Positions 26,816-35,337 are shown, counted from the first letter of the stretch. The stretch: DNA of 64,000 nt from JBELHR01 sp049606855 (GCA_049606855.1 JBMYVY010000009.1:21930-85929); one strand, 5' to 3'. Made by a program: numbers and translations. The notes: a model not told the origin generated them from the letters alone.

Positions 26816-29031
26816 TTTTTTTTGGCTTCAACCAGCTCTATTTGAGATTGCTTTGCTTTTGTTGTAAAAAGCCCATAATTAATGATAATATTATTTTTCT
26901 CTATTTTGTCAATGCTACCGACGGATTTAGAGTCAATTAATCGCACTCTATCACCAACTTTAAAGACGTAATTCGCTTTTTCTTTGGCTTGAATTTGGGC
27001 TTCTCTTTTCTTTTCTTTTCGAACTTTGACCACTTTTTCGAGAACTTCTTTCTCCGTTTTTGCGAGTTGTTCCTTTTTTATTTGCTGAGTTTTTTTCTGA
27101 AGCTCTTTCTCTTGCTTTTTCGCTTTTTTGTTTTGGTCAATTTTAGGTGGATTCTTTTTGGTATGTTTAGTTTTTTCTTGCAGTACCCACTTGTTAAATT
27201 CAGTAACCAACTCCTTTTTGTTGTTGGTTTGAAAGTATTTATTCAGTAAATCGTTTGTTTTTCTTCCCAGGACTAACATTTTTTGATTTTCATCGTACAA
27301 TGCCTGAAAACTCTCGAGTTTATCTTGGATTTTTTGTTCTTTTTCAGTCAATACTTCTTGAGTACTGACCGCTTGTTTTTTCTCAACAACTAATTCATCT
27401 GATGCTTTTTGAAGTTTTCTTCTTTGATCCTGAAGTTTAGAAATGGTTTTGTCAAGTCTAACCTTTTCCATTTCCACCCTTTTTTTAGCTCGATTAATTA
27501 AACTAAAAGGAATTCCGTTCTTTTGAGCGACTTCAAAAGTAAAAGAGCTTCCCGCTTGACCAATTTCTAATTTATATAGTGGCTTAAGGCTTTTTTGGTC
27601 AAAAAGCATACAGGCATTTTGAACGTGCTCTAATTCATCAGCGAGGACCTTTAGGTTAGAATAATGTGTTGTGATCACACCATAGGCTCCTTTCTCGTAG
27701 AACTCCTCCAAAAATATTTCCGCCAATGCCCCTCCAAGCTCTGGATCAGAACCTGTTCCAAATTCATCAATCAAAAACAGGGTGTTATCGTTACACTTCT
27801 TAAGAAAATGCCTCATGTTTTTTAAACGATAACTGTATGTGCTTAATTGATTCTCGATGGATTGATTATCTCCAATATCAGTAAGTATGTGGTCGAAAAA
27901 ATGGATACTAGAACCCTCTTTTACAGGAATGAGGATACCACTTTGAACCATAACCTGAAGAAGGCCTATCGTTTTTAGTGTGATACTTTTACCCCCTGCA
28001 TTTGGCCCGGAAATCACTATAATTTGTTCCTTTTTATTTAGGGTGATGTTTTGAGCTACGGTCTCTATACCTTCCTTTTTGTTTTTTTCTAATAACAGTG
28101 GGTGATACGCTTCTCGATAATTAATGGTTTTATTGCTTGAAAACTCTGGCAATTCAGCGTTTATTTTTTTTGCATATCGAGCCCTTGCTTTTAGGGTGTC
28201 CGCATAGGTTAGGAATAATTGATAAGATTTCAATAGAGGGACATACGGACGTAAATCATTGTTTAATTCTTTTAGTATTTTTATAATCTCTTGCTTCTCG
28301 GAAAACTTGAGATCTTGAAGCTCATGTTCAAGTTTTAATGTGGATTCTGGACTTATAAAAACGATGGATCCAGTTTTACTAGAACCTATTACCGTTCCTT
28401 TGACTTTTTTTCTGTGCATAGATTGAACCGCAAGTACTCTTCTGTTTTCAAGTACTGATTCTCTAATCTCATCTAAAACCCCATAGGAATTATATTTCCC
28501 CAAAGCTTTATTAAAACTGTCACCAATTTGACCTCTTACATGGGTCATTAATTTTCTTATATTTTTTAAACTCGAAGAGGCTTTGTTATCAACTTCACCA
28601 TAGCTGTTGATGATTTTACTAATACTTAGGTGAGCTTTGTTGTTTTGCTCTAATTTAGACGCTTGCCGATACACATTTGGAAACTGCTCTTTAAATTTCT
28701 CAAAGAATTTTAGTAATTCAAAACAGTTTTCAGACAAACTTCTTATTCTTTCATAACCTTCAAGAGTCAAAAAGCTATCTTCGATTTGAATCATATCAAG
28801 ATCTTTAGTGACCTCTTCAAAATGAAGGGAGGGAAGATGATTTTCTGTGGTAAAGGATTGCAAAATCTCATTGACCTTAAGCATTTCATCCATTGCCTTT
28901 TCTTTATTATTGAATGGTTGAAGTTTGTGTAAGGCCTTTTTACCCATAGAAGTGGTACATTCTAATTGAATGCGCTCAATCACAGAAGGGAATTCTAAAT
29001 CAATTAAGATTTTCTTTGAGATTTTACTCAT
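26812..29031 (-). CDS. mutS2: MutS2-family ATPase lacking the Smr domain
   Basis: A 739-residue MutS2-type protein. It has the MutS core/lever region (about 1-300), Walker A GPNAGGKS at 342-349, Walker B LIDEFGTGSDP near 420, and a long Lys/Glu-rich coiled coil (about 530-670). Canonical MutS2 ends with a C-terminal Smr endonuclease domain, but here it ends with a KOW-like segment (VFKVGDRVRLIDSKSVGSIDKI). It could act in recombination control or, as shown for Bacillus MutS2, ribosome rescue, but nuclease activity at Smr is absent. The start at 29031 is preferred over 29052 because the -7 box on this strand (29055-29062) places transcription start near 29049. Confidence 0.9.
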   Translation of the reverse strand: MSKISKKILIDLEFPSVIERIQLECTTSMGKKALHKLQPFNNKEKAMDEMLKVNEILQSFTTENHLPSLHFEEVTKDLDMIQIEDSFLTLEGYERIRSLSENCFELLKFFEKFKEQFPNVYRQASKLEQNNKAHLSISKIINSYGEVDNKASSSLKNIRKLMTHVRGQIGDSFNKALGKYNSYGVLDEIRESVLENRRVLAVQSMHRKKVKGTVIGSSKTGSIVFISPESTLKLEHELQDLKFSEKQEIIKILKELNNDLRPYVPLLKSYQLFLTYADTLKARARYAKKINAELPEFSSNKTINYREAYHPLLLEKNKKEGIETVAQNITLNKKEQIIVISGPNAGGKSITLKTIGLLQVMVQSGILIPVKEGSSIHFFDHILTDIGDNQSIENQLSTYSYRLKNMRHFLKKCNDNTLFLIDEFGTGSDPELGGALAEIFLEEFYEKGAYGVITTHYSNLKVLADELEHVQNACMLFDQKSLKPLYKLEIGQAGSSFTFEVAQKNGIPFSLINRAKKRVEMEKVRLDKTISKLQDQRRKLQKASDELVVEKKQAVSTQEVLTEKEQKIQDKLESFQALYDENQKMLVLGRKTNDLLNKYFQTNNKKELVTEFNKWVLQEKTKHTKKNPPKIDQNKKAKKQEKELQKKTQQIKKEQLAKTEKEVLEKVVKVRKEKKREAQIQAKEKANYVFKVGDRVRLIDSKSVGSIDKIEKNNIIINYGLFTTKAKQSQIELVEAKKN

Positions 29032-29044
29032 AAACGTATCTTTG
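29015..29044 (+). promoter_or_regulatory. Promoter for ung (TTTG-18-TATCTTTG)
   Basis: TTTG at 29015-29018, an 18-base spacer, then TATCTTTG at 29037-29044 form a near-perfect Bacteroidota promoter. Transcription should start near 29050, 22 bases before the ung ATG at 29072. The -33 box lies inside the first codons of mutS2 on the other strand. Confidence 0.8.
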
Positions 29045-29054
29045 TTTAGCACTT

Positions 29055-29062
29055 CAAAAATA
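29055..29062 (-). promoter_or_regulatory. Promoter -7 box for mutS2
   Basis: The minus strand reads TATTTTTG, an exact TAnnTTTG box, 24 bases before the mutS2 ATG at 29031. It overlaps the divergent ung promoter face to face, so the two repair genes may compete for polymerase. Confidence 0.65.
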
Positions 29063-29071
29063 CATTATTTT

Positions 29072-29737
29072 ATGGATATGACTGGTCTTAAAAATTGGCT
29101 TCCTTACCTTGAAACAGAGGTAAAACAGGACTATTTTAAAAGGCTAGAAAAACGCGTTGATCAGGCTAGGGCAGTGGCTGTTATTTTTCCCCCAGAAGAC
29201 CAGGTTTTTAGGGCTTTTGAATTATGTGACTTTCAGGATATTAAGGTTGTTATCTTAGGTCAAGATCCCTACCATGGGCTCAATCAAGCAAATGGATTAG
29301 CTTTTTCGGTAAATCACGGAGTTCCCTTACCTCCCTCGTTAAAAAACATTTATAAGCAACTCAAAAGGGAAGGTATTGATAGTTGTCTAATTGACGGAGA
29401 GCTCAGTTTGTGGGCTAATCAAGGAGTATTTTTGCTCAATACAGTATTAACCGTTGAAGCCCATCAAGCAAATTCACATAAATCATTTGGTTGGCAACAA
29501 TTTACCGATTATGTCATTCAAAGTATTAGCAAGCACCATAGTCGTGTTATTTTTATGCTTTGGGGCGGCCAGGCCCATAAAAAAGAAACCCTAATTGATT
29601 CTTCTAAACACTTAATCATAAAAACAGGTCATCCATCTCCATTAAGTGCTAATAGAGGATATTGGTTTGACATTAACCAGTTTACACAAGTTAATTGTGA
29701 TCTTAAAAAGCGAGATAAATTACCAATAGAGTGGTAG
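29072..29737 (+). CDS. ung: Uracil-DNA glycosylase, family 1
   Basis: A 221-residue family-1 uracil-DNA glycosylase, which removes uracil from DNA in base excision repair. The water-activating loop GQDPYHG is at 63-69 (Asp65) and the DNA-intercalating loop HPSPLS at 187-192 (His187). Length fits the family. The open frame extends to 28970, but the promoter at 29015-29044 and the family N-terminus (GLKNWLPYLETEV) place the start at 29072. Confidence 0.96.
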   Translation: MDMTGLKNWLPYLETEVKQDYFKRLEKRVDQARAVAVIFPPEDQVFRAFELCDFQDIKVVILGQDPYHGLNQANGLAFSVNHGVPLPPSLKNIYKQLKREGIDSCLIDGELSLWANQGVFLLNTVLTVEAHQANSHKSFGWQQFTDYVIQSISKHHSRVIFMLWGGQAHKKETLIDSSKHLIIKTGHPSPLSANRGYWFDINQFTQVNCDLKKRDKLPIEW

Positions 29738-29742
29738 CGAAA

Positions 29743-29886
29743 TTACTCTGCTACGATTTCAATTGGCTCATGTGGTTCATAGGAGTGGTCAATATCAGTT
29801 TGAGCCAGTCCGCAATGATCATTGATTGATGCACAAGACCCAAGGGCAAAAACAGTAAGTGTAATTAAAAAGATGAACTTTTTCAT
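29743..29886 (-). CDS. Very small lipoprotein
   Basis: A 47-residue precursor with a signal peptide and lipobox LGSC (MKKFIFLITLTVFALGSC), leaving a mature chain of about 30 acidic residues with a single cysteine (NDHCG). The start at 29886 is chosen by the signal peptide; a GTG-led frame runs to 29928. Function unknown. It lies downstream of the nucleoside phosphorylase on the same strand with a 76-base gap, and converges with ung. Confidence 0.6.
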   Translation of the reverse strand: MKKFIFLITLTVFALGSCASINDHCGLAQTDIDHSYEPHEPIEIVAE

Positions 29887-29962
29887 AATGGTTTTTTTAG
29901 TTATAATACTCGGCGGGGTAACTACCACAAAGAAACAAAAAATGTTAAGAAAACCAAAAAAA

Positions 29963-30838
29963 TTATTTAACTAGTTGGTCTAGAGTATACTGTATTAGTT
30001 CCTTCACAGTTTTTTGATAATCTTCACTAAAAGTTCCATTTGCGCGATTCGCTATAATGGCATTAATAGAGCAAGCTTGATGCCCTAAAAGAGCAGAAAG
30101 TCCATAGATTGCCGAGGTTTCCATTTCCAAATTTGTCACTCTAAAGTTTTTATAAGAAAAAGAATCCATCAAGTGATTCAAATCTGGATTCGCCAAAGGC
30201 AACCTCAGTACTCTACCTTGTGGACCATAAAAGCCATTTGCTGTTCCTGTAATTCCAGAAACCGTTTTACCATTTTGATGAAGTTTGTCAATCAAGTATT
30301 CACTACCCTTAACAACATATGGACGACCGCGTTTCATGTTCCAGTTGGTGTGTTTGATAAATGCATCTTCAATATCTTTATCAAAATAAGATTCGCAATC
30401 ATAGGCATGAATCATTCCTGCCAGCCCCAAACCGTGAGAGGATACTAAAAAAGAATCAACTGGAATATCCTTTTGAAGGGATCCTGAAGTTCCTATTCTG
30501 ACAATGTTCAAAGACTTTAAAGTGGGTTTAATGGTTCTTGTTTCGAAATCAATATTAACAAGGGCATCTAATTCATTCAGTGCGATATCGATATTATCAG
30601 GTCCTATTCCCGTGGACATTACCGTAATTTTTTTACCCTTATAATGGCCTACAATGGTACGAAATTCCCGCTTTTGTATATCAGCTTCAATCGTATCAAA
30701 ATTTTCAGCTACTTGCGGAACTCTATACTGATCACCAACAAAAATCACATGATCTGCAATATGTTCAGGTTTTAAATTCAAATGATAGATACTCCCATCT
30801 TCATTTAATATCAATTCTGACTCAGGTATTCTTCTCAT
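29963..30838 (-). CDS. Nucleoside phosphorylase (uridine/purine type, PNP_UDP_1)
   Basis: A 291-residue nucleoside phosphorylase. NP-I family elements are visible: VIFVGDQYRVPQV (phosphate loop with Gly-Asp), STGIGPDNIDIALNEL, RIGTSGSLQKDIPVDS and NLEMETSAIYGL (the MET/Glu ribose-binding motif). It cleaves nucleosides with phosphate to base plus ribose-1-phosphate in salvage. The sequence is closest in my reading to uridine-phosphorylase-like proteins, but the base specificity is not certain. It is the last gene of the leftward rlmD operon, 16 bases after the SUI1-like gene. Confidence 0.88.
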   Translation of the reverse strand: MRRIPESELILNEDGSIYHLNLKPEHIADHVIFVGDQYRVPQVAENFDTIEADIQKREFRTIVGHYKGKKITVMSTGIGPDNIDIALNELDALVNIDFETRTIKPTLKSLNIVRIGTSGSLQKDIPVDSFLVSSHGLGLAGMIHAYDCESYFDKDIEDAFIKHTNWNMKRGRPYVVKGSEYLIDKLHQNGKTVSGITGTANGFYGPQGRVLRLPLANPDLNHLMDSFSYKNFRVTNLEMETSAIYGLSALLGHQACSINAIIANRANGTFSEDYQKTVKELIQYTLDQLVK

Positions 30839-30854
30839 ACTTTAAATTTAAGGT

Positions 30855-31208
30855 TTATCCACCAACTCGCTTCACGCGATATCCTTCTTTTTTTAGAATT
30901 TCAATGATTTTGTCTCTTACTTTACCTTGAATTATGATGTCTTCATCCTTGACGCTTCCCCCAACACCACACTGATTTTTTAACAATTTACAAAGTGCCT
31001 TTCGCTCTTCATTACTTCCTTCAAAGCCTTTTATCAAGGTAACCGTTTTACCTCCTCTTCCTTTATTTGAGAAGTGTGCCTCTAAGAGCTGTTCGTTTGG
31101 TTTAAGAGACTCATTTTCCTGATTCTCTTCTGGTTTGAAATCATCATTAGTTGAAAACACAAAACCTCCGAGTTCAGAGAATCCTCCTAACTTCTTTTTT
31201 TTGCCCAT
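30855..31208 (-). CDS. SUI1/eIF1-like translation factor (YciH family)
   Basis: A 117-residue protein whose C-terminal half (about 50-117) is the SUI1 fold: GRGGKTVTLIKGFEG, LCKLLKNQCGVGGSVKDEDIIIQGKVRDKI. YciH/eIF1-like proteins bind the 30S subunit and influence start-site choice. The N-terminal 45 residues (MGKKKKLGGFSELGGFVFST...) are charged. Its ATG shares one base with the stop of the small membrane protein gene upstream (TAATG), a coupled arrangement. Confidence 0.92.
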   Translation of the reverse strand: MGKKKKLGGFSELGGFVFSTNDDFKPEENQENESLKPNEQLLEAHFSNKGRGGKTVTLIKGFEGSNEERKALCKLLKNQCGVGGSVKDEDIIIQGKVRDKIIEILKKEGYRVKRVGG

Positions 31209-31378
31209 TACTTTCTTTTTATATTATTCCAAGCGTATTTCATGAAAGCAAATGACTCCAAAATTAGTCCAAGTCCTAAGAACCCAGTAGCCAGATTATT
31301 CTCAAAATACCTTAAGATTAATCCAATGACTACCAATAAAACCCCAGCAAAAAGGGTAATTAACGCAGTTTTACTCAT
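31208..31378 (-). CDS. Small two-helix membrane protein, unlisted short gene
   Basis: A 56-residue open frame, MSKTALITLFAGVLLVVIGL... ending NNIKRK, with two hydrophobic helices (about 4-22 and 30-46) separated by RYFENN and a basic C-terminus. It fills the gap between its neighbours exactly: the ATG (31378-31376) overlaps the stop of the dioxygenase gene (GATGAGTAA) and the TAA shares one base with the ATG of the SUI1-like gene. Overlapping start and stop codons on both sides argue strongly for a real, translationally coupled gene. I do not recognise a family. Confidence 0.78.
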   Translation of the reverse strand: MSKTALITLFAGVLLVVIGLILRYFENNLATGFLGLGLILESFAFMKYAWNNIKRK

Positions 31379-32327
31379 CTTTTTTAATTAAGCCTAATTC
31401 AATAAGTCGTTCAGTCAAAAATTCTCCGGCGGTGATATCTTCATACAGTTTTGGATGATTTTCGTCTATACACCCCTCAAGACAATTTAGAGGCATTTCA
31501 CTGATTGGATGCATGAAAAATGGAATAGAATATCTCGAAGTACCCCATAACTCTTTTGGGGGGTTCACTACGCGATGTATAGTAGACTTCAATTTATTAT
31601 TGGTGTGCCTTGAAAGCATATCACCAACATTAATCATCAGTTCGTCGGGTTCTGCAATTGCATCAATCCATTCTCCTTCGTGATTCTGTACTTGGAGTCC
31701 TTTTCCTTGCGCTCCCATCAGGAGTGTAATTAAATTGATGTCTCCATGGGCAGCTGCTCTAACTGCGCCTTTTGGTTCATTTTGAATGGGAGGGTAGTGA
31801 ATTGGTCGAAGTATACTATTCCCGTTTTTGATATAATCATCAAAATAGAACTCATCTAAACCAACATATAATGCCAATGCTCTTAAAACGTATTTTGCAG
31901 TTCGCTCAAGTTGTTTATAAGTTTCTTTTCCTACTTCATTAAACTTTGGTAATTCTTCTACTATTACGTTTTCAGGATATTCCTTTTCGAGTTTAGGGTT
32001 GTCCTCAACATATTGACCAAAGTGCCAAAATTCCTTTAGATCTCCTTCTTTTTTACCTTTTGCGCTCTCTTTTCCGAAAGAAGTGTAACCTCTTTGCCCG
32101 CCGATGCCAGGTATTTCATATTTCTTCTTTATTGAATCGTCTAAAGCAAAAAAGTTGGCAATTTCTTCATACAAAGAATCTGTCAGTTTTTCATTTAAAA
32201 AATGTCCTTTTAGGGCCACAAACCCTATTTCTTCATAAGCTTTCCCAATGGCTTGAACAAAAGCTTCTTTTCGTTTTGGATCTCCCGAAAGGAAATCTTC
32301 TAAATTAACACTTGGAATTGCATTCAT
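31371..32327 (-). CDS. 2-oxoglutarate/Fe(II) dioxygenase, isopenicillin N synthase-like
   Basis: A 318-residue member of the IPNS-like non-haem iron dioxygenase family. The iron ligands are His194 and Asp196 in AAAHGDINLITLL and His251 in STIHRV; RYS at 265-267 is the cosubstrate-binding RxS. The N-terminal DIOX_N region (MNAIPSVNLEDFLSG...) is present. It oxidises a small substrate using O2; the substrate is unknown. It lies in the rlmD operon, 2 bases after the DUF6048 gene and overlapping the small membrane protein gene. Confidence 0.88.
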   Translation of the reverse strand: MNAIPSVNLEDFLSGDPKRKEAFVQAIGKAYEEIGFVALKGHFLNEKLTDSLYEEIANFFALDDSIKKKYEIPGIGGQRGYTSFGKESAKGKKEGDLKEFWHFGQYVEDNPKLEKEYPENVIVEELPKFNEVGKETYKQLERTAKYVLRALALYVGLDEFYFDDYIKNGNSILRPIHYPPIQNEPKGAVRAAAHGDINLITLLMGAQGKGLQVQNHEGEWIDAIAEPDELMINVGDMLSRHTNNKLKSTIHRVVNPPKELWGTSRYSIPFFMHPISEMPLNCLEGCIDENHPKLYEDITAGEFLTERLIELGLIKKDE

Positions 32328-32329
32328 AA

Positions 32330-33028
32330 TTATTTTTTTTGAAATGGTATTAAATAAGATATGGTATAGCTGAAATATGTTCCAATATTGTTTACAGCAG
32401 TCCTTCCTATTCCAGGAACATATAGGTTTTCAAATCCCTCAGGTTCGGTCTCACTTACAATTTTACTGAAGCTCACCTGCATTCCTAAAAAAACATTTTT
32501 AAAGGTTTCTACTTTGAGCCCAGCCACAAATTCGAGCCAATAGGCATTTAAAGGGTCACTTTTGCCTTGGTCAGGATAGTATGTATATGCAGGGAAATAA
32601 TTTCCAGGATTGTAGTCCGTAATTCGGTTGACTTGTTGAGTGAAATTTGAATAGGCGAAACGACCCCCAACGTAAATTTCATTATTCATATCCAACCAAT
32701 TTTTATAAGCGTTATAGTTAGCGCCAATTTTAACGAACCCTCCATTGGTTTGATAGTCGAAGAAGTCTTCCGTTTGGTAATGATTTTCGATTCCAAATTC
32801 AGCAGCGAGGTAGATGCTCTTTTTGATTCTGTAGTCCACTACTGCTTCATAACTACTGTTATCCCCATCAATCCAACCCTGAACACTTGGAATAAGGTTT
32901 ATTCCGACGCGAAGTCCCCAATTGGTAATTCTCGTGGAATCAACTGCAATACTATCTTTTTGAGCATGCAAGGTAGTACTCAATAGAAATAGACTAATGA
33001 AAAATATGAAGTGTCGTCTGAGTTTCAT
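32330..33028 (-). CDS. Outer-membrane beta-barrel protein, DUF6048 family
   Basis: A 232-residue protein with signal peptide MKLRRHFIFFISLFLLSTTLHAQ. The body alternates aromatic and small residues in beta strands (GLRVGINLIPSVQGW, IYVGGRFAYSNFTQQV, SYTISYLIPF) and fits a small outer-membrane barrel, DUF6048 in Bacteroidota. The start could also be 33040 (MKLQMKL...), overlapping the DUF6452 gene by 47 bases. The rlmD-DUF6452-DUF6048 order is a recurring flavobacterial arrangement. Confidence 0.68.
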   Translation of the reverse strand: MKLRRHFIFFISLFLLSTTLHAQKDSIAVDSTRITNWGLRVGINLIPSVQGWIDGDNSSYEAVVDYRIKKSIYLAAEFGIENHYQTEDFFDYQTNGGFVKIGANYNAYKNWLDMNNEIYVGGRFAYSNFTQQVNRITDYNPGNYFPAYTYYPDQGKSDPLNAYWLEFVAGLKVETFKNVFLGMQVSFSKIVSETEPEGFENLYVPGIGRTAVNNIGTYFSYTISYLIPFQKK

Positions 33029-33443
33029 CTGTAATTTCATTATTAATTATTTCTATTCCTTGTATCCAGCTATTACTTCTAGCCAAAGCCTCAAAAGCGT
33101 AAAAGGTGGTTTTGAATCCACATGCTCTCGAAACATAGACATCTTCTTTGGCATAAGAAAAATCCAAAATATCGTCAAAGTCAGCTTGATCAAAGTGATA
33201 AGAGGTCAAATTTTTAGCTAAGTCCATGTCCAGACTTATGGAATCTGTTGTTACTCCCTCATAAACTGGACCGTATTCTTCTGTAAAAATAGTGAGGTCC
33301 TCAACGGTTTTCCTTACGTCAGGTACCTCAGCATCGTAAAAAGTCATAATTACTTTAGGAGTTCCTTCTTGAAGACAGATATCATCATTCTCACAAGATA
33401 AAAAGATTAAAGCAAAAAAGAATACAATTGAAAATTTTCGCAC
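32994..33443 (-). CDS. DUF6452 family lipoprotein
   Basis: A 149-residue lipoprotein with lipobox LSC (Cys17) after MRKFSIVFFFALIFLS. A second cysteine (Cys23) follows in NDDICLQEGTPKVIM, with another at about 117 in SRACGFK. The family occurs beside rlmD and DUF6048 in Bacteroidota and has no assigned function. Its 3' end overlaps the DUF6048 start. Confidence 0.7.
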   Translation of the reverse strand: MRKFSIVFFFALIFLSCENDDICLQEGTPKVIMTFYDAEVPDVRKTVEDLTIFTEEYGPVYEGVTTDSISLDMDLAKNLTSYHFDQADFDDILDFSYAKEDVYVSRACGFKTTFYAFEALARSNSWIQGIEIINNEITDETQTTLHIFH

Positions 33444-33460
33444 GTGCTGGATGTTTAGGA

Positions 33461-34882
33461 TTACAATTTAGTAATTCTTTCAAGAAGGACGATATTTTCC
33501 ACATGATGGGTTTGAGGAAACATATCAACTGCTTGAGTTTTAAGGATTTTATAATCTTCTTTCATTAGAGCTAAGTCTCTTGCTTGAGTTGCTGAATTGC
33601 AACTGACATAAACAATTCTTTTTGCTTGAATACTTAAGAGTTGATCAACCACTTTTTTATGCATCCCATCTCGTGGCGGATCGGTAATTACCACATCCGG
33701 TTGACCGTGCTTTGCTATGAATTCGGAGGTAAAAACCTCTTTCATGTCTCCGACATAAAATTCTACATTGTCAACTTTATTATTTGTTGCATTGTCTTTA
33801 GCATCTTGAATAGCTTCAGGTACGGATTCTACACCAATTACTTTTTTGGCAGCTTTTGCCACAAACTGAGCAATAGTTCCCGTTCCAGTATACAGGTCAT
33901 AAACCAATTCATCTCCAGTAAGATCTGCAAATTCTCTAGTTAGCTTATAAAGCTCATAGGCTTGCTTCGAGTTTGTCTGATAAAAGGATTTTGCGTTGAT
34001 TTTAAACTTAAGTCCTTCCATTTGCTCGAAAATATGGTCCTCTCCGTGATAGCAAACAACCTCTTGGTCATAAATACTGTCATTGCCCTTTGAATTGATT
34101 ATATATTGTAAAGAAGTTATTTGAGGAAATGTTGCTATTAAATGATCAAGTAGAAGTTCTCTTTTTTCTTGATTGTTTTCAAAGAATTGAATCACCAGCA
34201 TAATTTCTCCTGTGGAACTTATCCTGATCATCATAGTCCTTAATAAACCTTCTTGATTTCTTGGGTTATAAAAACTAAGTTCGTTTTTCTCAGCAAAGGC
34301 TTTGATATTATTTCTGATTTGATTTGATGGATCTTCTTGAAGATAACATTTTTCGATATCCAAAATTTTATCCCACATACCTGAGATGTGAAATCCTAAT
34401 GCATTTCTTGATCCTAAATCTTCATCTTGTGAAAGTATTTCCTCTGGAGTTAACCATCTGTTTGAAGAAAAAGAAAATTCCATCTTATTTCTGTAGAAAT
34501 AGATTTCTTCACATCCAAGGATTGGACTTACCTCTGGAAGATCTAAATGGCCAATTCTAGTAAGATTATTTGATACTTCATTTTGTTTGTAATGTAGCTG
34601 CCATTGATAATCCATGTTTTGCCATTTACAACCACCGCAATATTCGAAATGTTGGCAAGGTGCCTCGACTCTTTTGTCAGAATATTTATGGAATTTTATG
34701 ATTTTACCCTCATAATAGGCCTTTCTTTTTTTTCCAGTCTGTACATCTACAATATCTCCTGGAACCGCATTGTTTAAAAAGATTACACGTCCATCTGGTG
34801 CTTTTGCCACCGACTTACCACGCGCAGCAGCATCGAATACCTCAACCTGCTCAAAAATTTGCGGTTTTTTCTTTCTTCCCAT
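33461..34882 (-). CDS. rlmD: 23S rRNA (uracil-5-)-methyltransferase, RumA/RlmD type
   Basis: A 473-residue SAM-dependent methyltransferase of the TrmA/RumA class. It has an N-terminal TRAM domain (about 1-60), cysteines in CQHFEYCGGCKW for a 4Fe-4S cluster (with a later Cys near IEKCYL), a Rossmann SAM domain (VYDLYTGTGTIAQF), DPPRDG and the catalytic VSCNSATQARDL. It methylates U1939-type uracils of 23S rRNA. MGRKKKPQ at 34882 is the family start; the frame to 34906 adds eight residues. It heads the leftward seven-gene operon. Confidence 0.92.
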   Translation of the reverse strand: MGRKKKPQIFEQVEVFDAAARGKSVAKAPDGRVIFLNNAVPGDIVDVQTGKKRKAYYEGKIIKFHKYSDKRVEAPCQHFEYCGGCKWQNMDYQWQLHYKQNEVSNNLTRIGHLDLPEVSPILGCEEIYFYRNKMEFSFSSNRWLTPEEILSQDEDLGSRNALGFHISGMWDKILDIEKCYLQEDPSNQIRNNIKAFAEKNELSFYNPRNQEGLLRTMMIRISSTGEIMLVIQFFENNQEKRELLLDHLIATFPQITSLQYIINSKGNDSIYDQEVVCYHGEDHIFEQMEGLKFKINAKSFYQTNSKQAYELYKLTREFADLTGDELVYDLYTGTGTIAQFVAKAAKKVIGVESVPEAIQDAKDNATNNKVDNVEFYVGDMKEVFTSEFIAKHGQPDVVITDPPRDGMHKKVVDQLLSIQAKRIVYVSCNSATQARDLALMKEDYKILKTQAVDMFPQTHHVENIVLLERITKL

Positions 34883-34887
34883 GAGCG

Positions 34888-34895
34888 CAAAGATA
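34888..34895 (-). promoter_or_regulatory. Possible -7 box very close to the rlmD start
   Basis: The minus strand reads TATCTTTG ending 5 bases before the ATG at 34882. If real, transcription would begin at or next to the start codon, giving a leaderless mRNA. The motif also lies inside a 10-bp inverted repeat (34894-34903 with 34911-34920), so it may be a coincidence. Confidence 0.3.
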
Positions 34896-34932
34896 AGGCT
34901 TTTCATAAAAAAAAGCCTTACCTGCTCTAGGA

Positions 34933-35313
34933 TTATTTTACTGATTTAATGTACTCGCTAATTGCTAATAGCGTCTCATCGGGCAAAGTTTTGGTAACTG
35001 CAAAATTGGCTTGCATTATAGCTACTTGACCAGGATCAGTGTCGACAATTGCTTCTCCTTCTCCTTTGAGAAATTTCACCATGTCGTTACCCGTTTCATT
35101 GTATTTTGCTGCAATGTCTTTCAATGCAGGACCAATAAGTTTAGTCTGTTCTTGGTGACAGCTTACACAAGCATTGTCACTGAACAATTGTTTTCCATCT
35201 AAACTTGTTTCTTTTTTAGCAGCAGGTGCTGCTTTTTTTTCCTTTTTTTCGCTTCCTCCACATGCTACGAGAAGGGAGAGAAAAAGGGCGGCAAATAAGT
35301 AAGTGATTTTCAT
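34933..35313 (-). CDS. Monohaem c-type cytochrome lipoprotein
   Basis: A 126-residue lipoprotein (lipobox VAC, Cys18), then a Lys/Ala-rich linker and a cytochrome c domain with haem-binding CVSCH at 49-53. A methionine in the C-terminal half (in AIMQANF) is a candidate second axial ligand. It is probably an electron carrier at the periplasmic face of the outer or inner membrane. The start at 35313 follows the signal peptide; the frame to 35340 reads through the promoter. Confidence 0.88.
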   Translation of the reverse strand: MKITYLFAALFLSLLVACGGSEKKEKKAAPAAKKETSLDGKQLFSDNACVSCHQEQTKLIGPALKDIAAKYNETGNDMVKFLKGEGEAIVDTDPGQVAIMQANFAVTKTLPDETLLAISEYIKSVK

Positions 35314-35337
35314 ATAATTTAGCTTTAGCGTTCTTAA

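Noticed and set aside
26989..27249. Phe/Leu-rich plus-strand ORF resembling a membrane protein
   Set aside because: It is the complement of the Lys/Glu coiled coil of MutS2, which always produces Phe/Leu-rich antisense frames.
28970..29071. Extended N-terminus of uracil-DNA glycosylase
   Set aside because: The promoter lies inside this stretch and the family start is at 29072.
34894..34920. Terminator between cytochrome c and rlmD
   Set aside because: The inverted repeat has no T run after the stem in either direction, so it does not fit an intrinsic terminator.
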